This document shows, piece after piece, positions 15,251 to 23,908 of a DNA stretch of 50,728 nucleotides (its first letter is position 1; each line of letters opens with the position of its first letter). Position numbers and translations under genes: made by a program. The stretch lies in NCBI GenBank assembly GCA_022614695.1, contig JAKEIC010000170.1, forward strand, positions 1 through 50,728. Direction: 5' to 3'. Source of the stretch: Planctomycetales bacterium. Its GTDB lineage: Bacteria > Planctomycetota > JAKEIC01. The notes beneath the pieces are model-generated. The model ran no database searches. It saw nothing but the letters and a program-made list of their open reading frames with translations, and was not told the DNA's origin.

Positions 15251-18127
15251 CTAGCGTTCTGCCACGTCCCGCGCCAGACGGAACCCGAGGGCGGGGTGGG
15301 CCGTGTCGGGCGGGAGGACGAGCCTCGACTCGGGGCGCCGGTTGGCCGGGTGCGAGTCGGGCGCGCCGCCCTTCACGATCCGGCCCGAGCCGCCCCGGCC
15401 GCCGGGCGAGGCCGTCCACTCGGCGACGCCCGCGCCGAGGTTCCGGACACCCTCGGGCGACACGTCGGCCCCGCCCTTCGCCGGGGGGGGGACCTTGGAG
15501 GCCCCGGCGGGGCCGAGAGCGGCCCGCATCCACTCGTCCTCGGTCGGGAGCCGCGCGCCCGACCACCGGGCGAACGCCTCCGCCTCGTGGTAGGTCACCC
15601 GTGCGACCGCCGCGAGCGGGCCCGCCTCGACCCCGTCCCGCGCGCCGAGGGCGGGAGGTCCGGTCGGGGCCCGGGCGTCTCGCCACCGGAGACCCTCCGC
15701 TCCCCAGTGCTCGTCCCGGCTCCAGCCGCCGGTCTCGTGGAACCGCCGGAACTCGGCGAGCGTCGTCTCGTCGCGGGCGCAGAGGAACGGCCGCACCGTC
15801 GCGGTCGAGCCGTCGGGGCGCGCCAGGGCCCCGCCCTCGACGAGGATCCACCCGTCGCGCGCGAGCCGTTGCCGGAGCGCCTCCACCGAGCGTGAGGCGA
15901 GGTCGGCGTCGGGCCCCGGGAGGGCGGCCCGGGCGGCGGGCAGCAGCGCCGCCAAAGCGCGGGCCGCGCGGTCGAGCGGGGCGTCGGGAGGGAGCTGGGC
16001 CGCGGTCACCGCCGCGCGCGTCCGCTGGCTCGCCGCGCCCGCGAGCCGGCCCGCCTCCTCCGTCGCGCGGGCGGCCGCCGCGCCCCCGGTGCGCCGCGCG
16101 GCGATGGCGCGCAGCGTGGCGAGCGCGGGCCCCACCCGCTCCGGCTCGCGTCCGGCCTCGGCGACGGCCGCCTCGATGCGCTCGAGGTCCGAGGCCTCGG
16201 CGGGGTCGGACGGCCCCCCGCGGAAGGCCTCCGGCTCCACCGGCGGGAGGAGCGTCGCCCCCGCCGCGCCCCCCGCCAGCACGATCGCCGCGGCCCAGGG
16301 GAGGATCCCCCACCCGCGGCGCACGCGGAGCCTCACCGGCGCTGAGCGCTCCTCCTCCGGCCTCTCCTCGGGTTCGAGCTCGATCGTGAGCGGCTGTCCC
16401 CTCTTGAGCCGTTCGAGGTCCTCGCTGAGCTCCTCGCAGGAGGTGTAGCGCCACTCGCGGTCCTTCTGCATCATCTTCTGGATGATGGCGGAGACCGGCG
16501 CCGGGACGAGCGGATTGCGCTCGATCGGCGCGACCAGCCGCTCGTTCACGTGCTTGAGCAGCACCTCCATCGGGGTCTGGCCCTCGAACGGGCGCTTGCC
16601 CGTGACGAGGTGGTAGATCGTCGCGCCCAGGGAGTAGATGTCGGCGCGGCCGTCCACGTCGAGGCAGTCAATCTGCTCGGGGGAGATGTAGTAGGGCGTG
16701 CCGACGATGTCGCCCGAGCCGCTGAACGAGGCGGAGGCCCCCGGGTCGTGCGCGAGGCCGAAGTCGGCCACCTTCACGTGGCCGTCGGGGGCGATCAGGA
16801 TGTTGTCGGGCTTGATGTCCCGGTGGACGATGCCCTTCTTGTGCGCGGCGGAGAGGCCGCGCGCGGCCTCCTCGATGATCCGCAGCGACTCCTCGATCTT
16901 GACCGCGCGCCTCTCCTTGATGAGGTCGCCGACGCTCCGCCCCTCGACGTACTCCATCACGAGGAAGTAGAGGTCGCCGGAGACGCCGAAGTCGTGGTAG
17001 GCGACCAGGTTCTCGTGCTCGAGCTTGCTCGCCGACCGGGCCTCCTTCAGGAACCGGCTCACCTTCTCCTGGTCGGAGGCGAGGGCCGGCGCGAGGATCT
17101 TCACGGCCACGGGCTTGCGCTCGCCCTTGCGGTGGCCCTTGTAGACGGTCCCCATGGCGCCTCGACCGATCACCTCCGCCAGGACCCAGCCGCCGACCTC
17201 GTTCCCGAGGAAGGCGTCCACGCGGGGCGCGCGCTCCGGGGCTGCCGCGGCGGCGCCCTTGGAGGGAGGCGCGGCCGCCCCCGCCGGCGGCGCGGCCGAG
17301 GGCGGCCGGTTCCGGCGAAGCAGCTCCTCCCAGTTCCGAGCCTTCGCGGTCGGGGAGGTCGCCCCCGCGACCGAGGGGACGAGCGCCGACGCGATCCCCG
17401 CCTCCGTCCCGGGCGGCGCGCCCGCCTCGCCCGGCGCGGGCTCGGCGCCGGCGGCGCCGGGAGCGCCTTCTCCGACGGGCCCGGCGGGCGCCGTCTCCGC
17501 GGGCCCCTCGGGGATAACCTCCTCGACGATGTCGAGGCTCTTGGCCCCGCACGCGCGGCAGGACTCGATCGGGCCCTCGGCCAGGTCGTACTCGACGTGG
17601 CAGTTCCGGCAGCGGGCGACGCCCCGGCGCTTCACTCGGCGCGCACGGTCTCGCTCGATGATCGTCATGCGCCGGACGCGCCCCTCCGAGGTGGTGATCG
17701 TGCGCTTGATGATCCGGGGCCCCGCTCCCTCGTCGGGTCCGGGCGCCGCCTCGGGAGCTTCGGCGGCGGCCGGCGCTGCGGCCGGGACCGGGGCTTCCGG
17801 GGCCGCCGGGCCGTCCCTCGCGCCCGCCCCCTCCGGGCCGCCGTAGACCTGGGCGCTGGCCTCCCGGAAGGCGCGCTCCACCTCCTCCTCGGTGAGCTCG
17901 ATCTCGCCGCGGCGGTAGCGCTCGAGCTTCTCCCGCCAGTCCATACCGCCGACGGTGCCGCCGGAGGGTGCCGGGGGTGCCGCGGGGGCGACGGGTTCGT
18001 CGGGCCGGCTCCGGACCTCGGCTCCGCAGGCCGCACAGGCGGCGGGATCGGGGCCGCGGAGCTCCGCGAGCGCCCCGCAACGGGGGCACTGGACGATCCG
18101 CTCGCTCCCGGCGCCGGGGGAACTCAC
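15251..18127 (-). CDS. Ser/Thr protein kinase with C-terminal FGE-sulfatase domain
   Basis: Protein of 958 residues. It has a zinc ribbon near the start (CPRCGALAEL... CAACG), a second Cys4 cluster (CRNCHVEYD... CRACG) near 165-195 and a long Ala/Pro/Glu linker. A complete kinase domain begins near 313 (GRGAMGTVYKG, VAVKIL, HRDIKPDNIL near 432, ADFGLA near 452, GTPYYISPEQ). A membrane span lies near 608-628 (GILPWAAAIVLAGGAAGATLL), then a helical periplasmic segment. A formylglycine-generating-enzyme-like domain occupies about 760-958 (GWILVEGG, ARWSGARLPTEDEWMRAA, GFRLARD). FGE domains fused to kinases often bind ligands rather than catalyse. GTG start overlaps the stop of the upstream sensor gene (GTGA), so the two should work together. 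Confidence 0.9.
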   Translation of the reverse strand: MSSPGAGSERIVQCPRCGALAELRGPDPAACAACGAEVRSRPDEPVAPAAPPAPSGGTVGGMDWREKLERYRRGEIELTEEEVERAFREASAQVYGGPEGAGARDGPAAPEAPVPAAAPAAAEAPEAAPGPDEGAGPRIIKRTITTSEGRVRRMTIIERDRARRVKRRGVARCRNCHVEYDLAEGPIESCRACGAKSLDIVEEVIPEGPAETAPAGPVGEGAPGAAGAEPAPGEAGAPPGTEAGIASALVPSVAGATSPTAKARNWEELLRRNRPPSAAPPAGAAAPPSKGAAAAAPERAPRVDAFLGNEVGGWVLAEVIGRGAMGTVYKGHRKGERKPVAVKILAPALASDQEKVSRFLKEARSASKLEHENLVAYHDFGVSGDLYFLVMEYVEGRSVGDLIKERRAVKIEESLRIIEEAARGLSAAHKKGIVHRDIKPDNILIAPDGHVKVADFGLAHDPGASASFSGSGDIVGTPYYISPEQIDCLDVDGRADIYSLGATIYHLVTGKRPFEGQTPMEVLLKHVNERLVAPIERNPLVPAPVSAIIQKMMQKDREWRYTSCEELSEDLERLKRGQPLTIELEPEERPEEERSAPVRLRVRRGWGILPWAAAIVLAGGAAGATLLPPVEPEAFRGGPSDPAEASDLERIEAAVAEAGREPERVGPALATLRAIAARRTGGAAAARATEEAGRLAGAASQRTRAAVTAAQLPPDAPLDRAARALAALLPAARAALPGPDADLASRSVEALRQRLARDGWILVEGGALARPDGSTATVRPFLCARDETTLAEFRRFHETGGWSRDEHWGAEGLRWRDARAPTGPPALGARDGVEAGPLAAVARVTYHEAEAFARWSGARLPTEDEWMRAALGPAGASKVPPPAKGGADVSPEGVRNLGAGVAEWTASPGGRGGSGRIVKGGAPDSHPANRRPESRLVLPPDTAHPALGFRLARDVAER

Positions 18128-21100
18128 TCCCGCACCGCCACGAGGAGCCCGGCCTCGGAGACGACGAGCCACGCGCCCGCGACCGGCCGCGGGGCCACCC
18201 GGATCGGCGCCCCGGTCTCGAACGTCCACAGGAGCCTCCGGCCTCCTCCGACCGCGTAGGCGGAGAGCCGGCCCGACTCGTCCCCCAGGACGAGGACCTC
18301 CCCTGGGGGACCGGAGGGCGCGGGGAGCGCCCGGACGGGGGCGTCCGTGCGGAACTCGTGGACCTTCTGCCCGGTGCGGACGTCCAGGGCGGTCGCCCCG
18401 CCTGTCGCGCCCCCGACGACGACGACCTCGCCCGCGGGGATGGGAGCGCTCGCGGCCCCGCCGGGCACGCGGCCGGGCTCCGTCCAGGCCGCCTCTCCCG
18501 AGAGGTAGCGGGCCTCCACCCGGCCGTCGCGGAACGCGAGGAAGAGCAGCCCGCGCGGGTCGGCGGTGGGGCCCCCGACGGGGCCTGCCCCCAGAGGGAG
18601 GTCGAAGCGCCTGGCCCCGGTCGCGAGCTCCTCGGAGAGGAGCCGCCCGCCGGCGGTCGCCGCGACGACGCGGCCCTCCGCGACGAGCGGGGGACCGGCG
18701 AGCGTCGCGCCCACGCGCACCCGCCGGACTCCCGGAAGGTCCTCGAGGTGCGCGCCGGGCGCGGCGGCCCGCGCGGCGGGGATGGGGACCGCGAGCACGT
18801 CGCCTCCGGAGAGCGCCTGGACGAGCCACCCCTCGGCCACGACCGGTCCCCACGCGGGCGGCTCGGGCAGGAGCAGCCTCAGCCTCTCCGCGTCGGGGTC
18901 GGCGAAGCCGCGGAGCTCCCGGTCGCGGGTCGCGACGAGGGCGAGCGTCTCGCCGGGCCCCCCAGGACCCGCGGGGCCCGGGAGGGCGGCCGGGGCGCCG
19001 ACCACCTCCGCCGTGAGCCCGAGCGCGATCGCGGCCCGCAGCTCCCCCGCCGGCCCGAGCCGGTAGAGGTGGCGGTCCACCGAGCCGCACCAGAGGCCCC
19101 CCGCGTCGGGGAGCGGCGGGCCCGAGGGGGGCCCTCCGAGCGCGTAGGAGAACCGCACCTCTTTGCGGAGCAGGATCGAGACGGGCCAGACGACCTCCTC
19201 GGGCGGGATCTCGACCACCGCGGGCGCGTAGCCGGCGAGCGCCACGCGGACCCGGAGCGGCTTCCCCAGCCGGAGCGGGACAGGGACGGGCTTCTCGGGG
19301 CCGGTGACCCCGTGGGGCGCGCCGTCGGGGGAGGAAACCTCCGCGCCCGCCGGGACGGTCTGCACGGGGATGCGGACGGGGGGGAGGTCCTCGAGCTTGC
19401 CCGACGGCGGGCGCCCGCCGCGCGTGCGGCGCCACGCGTCGAACGCGGCCCGGTCGTCCGGGGGCGCCTGCGCCAGCGCGTCCGCGACGCGTCCCCACTC
19501 GCGGACGCGGCCCTCGAGCGCGGCGGTGAGCGCCTCGAGCCGGCCCTGGGCGCGTTCGCGGAGCGATCCCGGCAGGTTCGCGGCCGAGACCCGGTCGAGC
19601 TCGCGGCGGAGCGCCGCCAGCGCCTCCTCGGGCTCGCCCCCGCGGTCCAGCTCCTCGCTGCGGACGAGCACGTGCTCGAGGCGGGCGACGGCGTCCGCGT
19701 CCCGGCGGTCGCGGATCTCCTTCTCCGTCTCGGCGAGCCGGAACGCGAGCGTCGAGAACCGCGACCGCCGGAGCTCCTCCACCTCCGAGAGCACCTGGTC
19801 GAAGGCCCCCGCCTCGACCAGAGGCCGGGCGCGCCGGGCGGCCTCGCGATAGCGCACGCGCGCGTCGTACTCGCTCGCCAGGGCCGCCCCGACGACGCCG
19901 AGCGTCGCGAGGAGCGCCGCCGCCCGGGCGAGCGGGGCGAGAGGCGCCGCGCGCTCGCCGAGCTTGCCGAGGAGCCTGCGGGCGAGGCGGTTCCCCTCGT
20001 CGAGCAGGAGGATCTTCTCGGCGTAGGAGCGGATCGTCCCGGGGTCGGTCTTGCCCTCGTCGCGCAGCACGCCGACCGCCGACTCGTACTCCTTGACGGC
20101 GGCCCCCGAGTCGCCGAGGTCCGCGTAGGTGTCCGCGAGGAGGGTCTTGACCTTCAGGTTCTTCGGGGAGAGCCCGATCAGGCGGAGCAGGACGTTCTTC
20201 GCGCGGTTGTAGAGCCGGTTGGTGCGGTAGAGCTCGCCGAGCCGCGTGCCGTGGTCCACGACCTTCTGCGAGCGTCCGGTCCGGTCGTAGCACTCGAGGA
20301 GCTGCTCGTGGGCGGAGAAGTCCGTGGGCTGGAGCCTCGTCACGCTCTCGAGGGCGGAGATCGCCTCGTCGTCCTGGTACTGCCGGAGCCGCTCCTCGGC
20401 GAGCCGGCGGTAGTTCTCGACGGCCTTGCCCGTCTCGCCGGCCCGCTCGTAGGCCTCGGCGAGCTTGCGCCGGATGAGCACGTCCGTGAGGGCCTTGTCG
20501 AGTGCCGCCTCGAGCGTCTGGATCTCGTCCAGCTCGACGGCGGCCGTGCGGCCGACTCCCCCGACCGGCTGGACCAGCTCCTCGCGGAGGGCCTCGAAGG
20601 CCAGCTCGGCCAGCTCGAACCGGCCGAACTCGCCCGTCGTCGCGATCTCGTCGAGGGGCCTCGAGCCGTCCACGAGCTGGAGGAAGTCGCGCCGCGCGGG
20701 GGGCGTCTCGACGACGTCGAGGGCGGACCGGCCCGCGGGGGTCGGGCGGAAGACGAGCCGGAACGTCGGGATCCGGGTGCGGATCTTCTCGAAGCGCTCG
20801 GCCGAGGCCGAGAGCTTCCCGAGCAGGGCGTCAATGTCGAGCGAGACGGCCGTCGCGCGGGCCTTGCGCTCGAAGAGATCGCCCGGCATCTGGACGTGGA
20901 ACTGGTAGATGCCGTCGTCCCAGGTCACGACGTCCAGGATCTCGTTCTCGACCTGGAGCCGGACGGTCTCCTCGAGGTCGGCCTTCGTCGCGAGGCCCTT
21001 CTGGACCAGGTGGTCGCCGAGGCGGGCCCCCGACGTCTCGACCACGCCGAGCGCGTCGGCGAGATCGGCCTGGGTGATCCTCCCGCGCCGCACGAGCAGC

Positions 21101-21315
21101 CGGCCGACCGAGGTGTACTTCCGGGACCCCGTCGAGAGGAGCCGGATCCCGCCGACGGAGAAGTAGACGTACTTCTCGGAGTCGCCCGCCGAGACGTGGA
21201 GAGTCCCGATGAAGTTGTTCCGGCGGAGCCCCGCGATCAGCTCCTCGATCGCCTGGCGGTTGATCGAGCCGGTCCGGGGCTTGTCCCGCCCTCTCGTCTC
21301 GCCGGGCTTGTCCAT
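18124..21315 (-). CDS. DUF4388-TPR-PEGA-propeller membrane protein
   Basis: Protein of 1063 residues. The N-terminus (about 15-160) resembles DUF4388/PATAN (ELIAGLRRNNFIGTLHVSAGD, then YVYFSVGGIRLLSTG), a module of regulatory proteins. TPR-like helices follow (about 290-460), then a membrane span (LARAAALLATLGVVGAALA) near 485. Next come a coiled-coil-like Arg/Glu segment (520-630) and a PEGA domain near 645-710 (TVPAGAEVSSPDG... VRVALAGYAP). The C-terminus is a repetitive PQQ-like beta-propeller (for example GEVLVLGDESGRLSAYAVGG). ATG at 21313-21315. Its stop overlaps the kinase-FGE start, so it is probably a sensor or scaffold for that kinase. Confidence 0.83.
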   Translation of the reverse strand: MDKPGETRGRDKPRTGSINRQAIEELIAGLRRNNFIGTLHVSAGDSEKYVYFSVGGIRLLSTGSRKYTSVGRLLVRRGRITQADLADALGVVETSGARLGDHLVQKGLATKADLEETVRLQVENEILDVVTWDDGIYQFHVQMPGDLFERKARATAVSLDIDALLGKLSASAERFEKIRTRIPTFRLVFRPTPAGRSALDVVETPPARRDFLQLVDGSRPLDEIATTGEFGRFELAELAFEALREELVQPVGGVGRTAAVELDEIQTLEAALDKALTDVLIRRKLAEAYERAGETGKAVENYRRLAEERLRQYQDDEAISALESVTRLQPTDFSAHEQLLECYDRTGRSQKVVDHGTRLGELYRTNRLYNRAKNVLLRLIGLSPKNLKVKTLLADTYADLGDSGAAVKEYESAVGVLRDEGKTDPGTIRSYAEKILLLDEGNRLARRLLGKLGERAAPLAPLARAAALLATLGVVGAALASEYDARVRYREAARRARPLVEAGAFDQVLSEVEELRRSRFSTLAFRLAETEKEIRDRRDADAVARLEHVLVRSEELDRGGEPEEALAALRRELDRVSAANLPGSLRERAQGRLEALTAALEGRVREWGRVADALAQAPPDDRAAFDAWRRTRGGRPPSGKLEDLPPVRIPVQTVPAGAEVSSPDGAPHGVTGPEKPVPVPLRLGKPLRVRVALAGYAPAVVEIPPEEVVWPVSILLRKEVRFSYALGGPPSGPPLPDAGGLWCGSVDRHLYRLGPAGELRAAIALGLTAEVVGAPAALPGPAGPGGPGETLALVATRDRELRGFADPDAERLRLLLPEPPAWGPVVAEGWLVQALSGGDVLAVPIPAARAAAPGAHLEDLPGVRRVRVGATLAGPPLVAEGRVVAATAGGRLLSEELATGARRFDLPLGAGPVGGPTADPRGLLFLAFRDGRVEARYLSGEAAWTEPGRVPGGAASAPIPAGEVVVVGGATGGATALDVRTGQKVHEFRTDAPVRALPAPSGPPGEVLVLGDESGRLSAYAVGGGRRLLWTFETGAPIRVAPRPVAGAWLVVSEAGLLVAVRE

Positions 21316-21415
21316 GGGCGCGGGGGGTGCGGCCCCGCGCCCGCCGGGGAGGAATTCCTAACGGACGGCGACGCGAGGTGAGCGAAGGATCATAGCACGC
21401 GGCGCGAAGGGCGGA

Positions 21416-23185
21416 CTAGCGGCCACCGGGCGTGAGGGCCGAGCTCACCTTGATCCGCATGGTCTTGATCCTCACCGACTTCCCCGCGGGGACGATCACG
21501 ATGGGGAAGCCGCGACGGAAGTTGCAGGGCAGCTTCGCCTCCTGCTTCCCGTCCTTGATCACCTCGAACTCCTCGCCCTCGCACTTGAAGCTCCACTTGT
21601 GGTAGTCCTTGGCCTCCTCGGCGTCGAACCGGCAGCCGGCGCCCTGGTACCGGCCCGTCTCGGGGTTGATGGTGATGCGCATCCCGACCTGGACGCCCTC
21701 GTCGAACTTCGCCTCCATCTCGACCTCGTAGTTCGCCCACCAGTCGCGCTGGGGGATGCGCTGGTCGAGGACCAGCGTGGACCCCTGAGAGTCCGCCGGC
21801 GCGCTCGCGACCATCGCCCCCTCCGTCTCCTCGTGCGTGACCGTGCCGTTGAACTTGATGACGGGCAGGGGCTTCCCCCCCTCGCAGAGCGTGTTCCAGG
21901 GGCCCAGCTCGAACGCGAGCTCCCGCCGCTGCTCCTCCTCCGCCGCGTCAATCTGGGCGTAGACCTCCTTCACGCGGTCGAACTCGGGGTGGCTCCGGAG
22001 GTTGGGGGGGTAGCTCTCGAGAGCGTTCCGCGCGCCGCGGAAGTTCCTCTGGGCGATCAGCCCCTCGGCCTTCGCGACGGACATCTTCGCCGCGTCCTTC
22101 GCCTGCGTGTCGTACCAGCTCTGGAACTTGTCGGCGGCGGCCACGATCTCCTTCCTGAGATCCGGGACGTCCTTCATCTCGGGCCAGTCGAGCAGCCGCT
22201 TGTAGCGCAGGATCACGTCGTCGGGCCGCAGCATCTGCTGCTGGGTCTTCTTCTCGAACTCCCGGACGGCCTGGAACTCGTCTCGGACCTTCGTCGTCAC
22301 CCGCTCGCTCTGGATCTCCCGCTGCATGCCGCCCGGTGCCGTGGGCGACGCCTCCGGTCCGGCCGGGGAGCGCCCGCCCCCCGAGTCCTTCGCACCCGGC
22401 GTCGCGGACGTCTTCGGGCCGCCCTTCGAGCCGTCTTTCTTCGGGGTGTCCCCCTGCCCTGACACGACCACGAGCCCCACGGCGACGAGGAGGACGACCC
22501 CGACGCCCCCCGCCACGAGGAGCGGCACGGGGCTCTTGGCCGGCCGCGCCGCGGCCGCCGAGCGGCGGCCCGAGTCGGGCTCCCGGACCGCGGCCGCAGG
22601 CGGCGGCTCGAACGAGGCGCCCGAGCCCCGCCTCGCGGCCCGCTCGCGGTCTCGCACCGCCGCGCGCTGCTGGGCCTGGTACTCGGGGTCCTTCTCGAGC
22701 AGCGGGAGGACCGCGACCTTGCAGTTCCCGCAGTAGATCTTCGCGCGATACGTGACGGCGACGCCCTTCTCCACGTCGGCGGACTCGATCCGCTCGCCGC
22801 ACTTCTCGCAATACTGGAGCACCATGCCCATGCCGGCCCTCCCACGGGGCGCCGCCGCCCCCGACCGGATCAGGCCCGAGTCGAGGAAGTCCCCGGAATC
22901 GAGGACCTCCGCGCTCTCGGTTTCCGTCTCCGGCTGCCGCGCCGGGGCGCCCTCCGCCTCGAGGCGGCCGAGCACCCCCTCCACGAACCCTTCACGGACC
23001 GGACTCTCGCGGAAGGCCCTCGCGACCAGGCGTTCGTCCGCCTCGCCGAGCAGGTCCTCCCACGCGCCCCGGCACTCCCCGCACGAGGCGAGGTGGCCGG
23101 CCACCGTCACGTCCCGGTCGGCCGGAGGGCCGCCCGTCCGGTACGCCCCGATCGCCGCCCGCGTCCCGGCGCAGTCGCCCGGCAT
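21416..23185 (-). CDS. Membrane anti-sigma factor with LamG-like domain
   Basis: Protein of 589 residues directly downstream of an ECF sigma gene. The first 45 residues form a zinc anti-sigma motif (Cys5, His31, Cys35, Cys38 in HLASCGEC). A second zinc ribbon (YCEKCGERIESADVEK, then YCGNCK) lies near 125-157. One membrane span (PLLVAGGVGVVLLVAVGLVVV) is near 220-242. The periplasmic part has a Gly/Ser/Pro linker, a helical region and a jelly-roll end (VSAPADSQGSTLVLDQRI, YEVEMEAKFDEGVQVGMRI). A cytoplasmic sigma-binding head with an outer sensory domain is the natural reading. ATG at 23183-23185, one base before the sigma stop codon. The ligand is unknown. Confidence 0.87.
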   Translation of the reverse strand: MPGDCAGTRAAIGAYRTGGPPADRDVTVAGHLASCGECRGAWEDLLGEADERLVARAFRESPVREGFVEGVLGRLEAEGAPARQPETETESAEVLDSGDFLDSGLIRSGAAAPRGRAGMGMVLQYCEKCGERIESADVEKGVAVTYRAKIYCGNCKVAVLPLLEKDPEYQAQQRAAVRDRERAARRGSGASFEPPPAAAVREPDSGRRSAAAARPAKSPVPLLVAGGVGVVLLVAVGLVVVSGQGDTPKKDGSKGGPKTSATPGAKDSGGGRSPAGPEASPTAPGGMQREIQSERVTTKVRDEFQAVREFEKKTQQQMLRPDDVILRYKRLLDWPEMKDVPDLRKEIVAAADKFQSWYDTQAKDAAKMSVAKAEGLIAQRNFRGARNALESYPPNLRSHPEFDRVKEVYAQIDAAEEEQRRELAFELGPWNTLCEGGKPLPVIKFNGTVTHEETEGAMVASAPADSQGSTLVLDQRIPQRDWWANYEVEMEAKFDEGVQVGMRITINPETGRYQGAGCRFDAEEAKDYHKWSFKCEGEEFEVIKDGKQEAKLPCNFRRGFPIVIVPAGKSVRIKTMRIKVSSALTPGGR

Positions 23186-23186
23186 C

Positions 23187-23828
23187 TTACACGTCCTCCA
23201 CGGACCCGGGAAGGGGGCCGCCCCGGCGGCGCCACCGCCCGAGCCTCTCGCGCAGGGAGCGTCGGGCCCGGTGGAGCCGGCCCTTCACCTGCGACTCCTC
23301 GATCCCGAGCGCCGACCCGATGTCGGCGTAGGAGAGCCCGCCCTCGGCCCGGAGCGCGAGCACGGTGCGCTCCTCCTCCGGAAGGGAGAGGGCGGCGGCG
23401 CGGACGGCTGCGAGGGTCTCGGCGAGCCCCGCGCCCGGGGGGCCGGCGAGGGAATCGGGGCTCCCCGGCTCGAACGCGGGCTCCCGGGCCTCGTCGAGCG
23501 GCCTCTCCCGCCGGGTCCCCGCCGTTCGCCGTCGCCAGTCGAGGGCGACGTGGGCGGCGATCCCGCCGACCCAGCTCCGGAACCGGGCCGGGTCCCGGAG
23601 CCTTGCCAGGCCCCCGAAGGCCCGGAGGAACGCCTCCTGGGCCAGGTCCTCTCCATGCTGCCAGTCTCCGGTCATGTGCGCGAGGAATCCCACGACCCAC
23701 CTCTGGTGCCTCTCCACGAGGGTTCCGAAAGCCGACTGGTCGCCCGCCCTGGACTTCTCGACGAGCGCCGCGTCGGGCTCCTGGACCGCCTCCTCCGCCT
23801 TGGGCACTCGTTCCACCTGAGCCCCCAT
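23187..23828 (-). CDS. ECF-family RNA polymerase sigma factor
   Basis: Protein of 213 residues with region 2 (DQSAFGTLVERHQRWVVGFL, then EDLAQEAFLRAFGGLARLRD and FRSWVGGIAAHVALDWRRR) and region 4 (LSLPEEERTVLALRAEGGLSY, then ADIGSALGIEESQVKGRLHRARRSL). It is followed at once by the membrane anti-sigma gene, the classic pair for an envelope-stress or surface-sensing response. A sigma-70-like promoter (TTGTGC, 17 bases, TAGAAT) lies just upstream at 23841-23869, giving a very short leader. Confidence 0.93.
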   Translation of the reverse strand: MGAQVERVPKAEEAVQEPDAALVEKSRAGDQSAFGTLVERHQRWVVGFLAHMTGDWQHGEDLAQEAFLRAFGGLARLRDPARFRSWVGGIAAHVALDWRRRTAGTRRERPLDEAREPAFEPGSPDSLAGPPGAGLAETLAAVRAAALSLPEEERTVLALRAEGGLSYADIGSALGIEESQVKGRLHRARRSLRERLGRWRRRGGPLPGSVEDV

Positions 23829-23840
23829 TCAGGAGAGCTC

Positions 23841-23869
23841 ATTCTAGTAGTCGCAGGTGGCGAGCACAA
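23841..23869 (-). promoter_or_regulatory. Putative promoter of the ECF sigma gene
   Basis: On the minus strand: -35 TTGTGC (23864-23869), exactly 17 bases, -10 TAGAAT (23841-23846), then about 12 bases to the ATG at 23828. An AT-rich stretch at 23870-23940, unusual here, lies just upstream and could act as an UP element. Confidence 0.45.
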
Positions 23870-23908
23870 GTTCGCGAGAAAACGGCTGAGAGTCCGCGAT
23901 TGTCGTAA

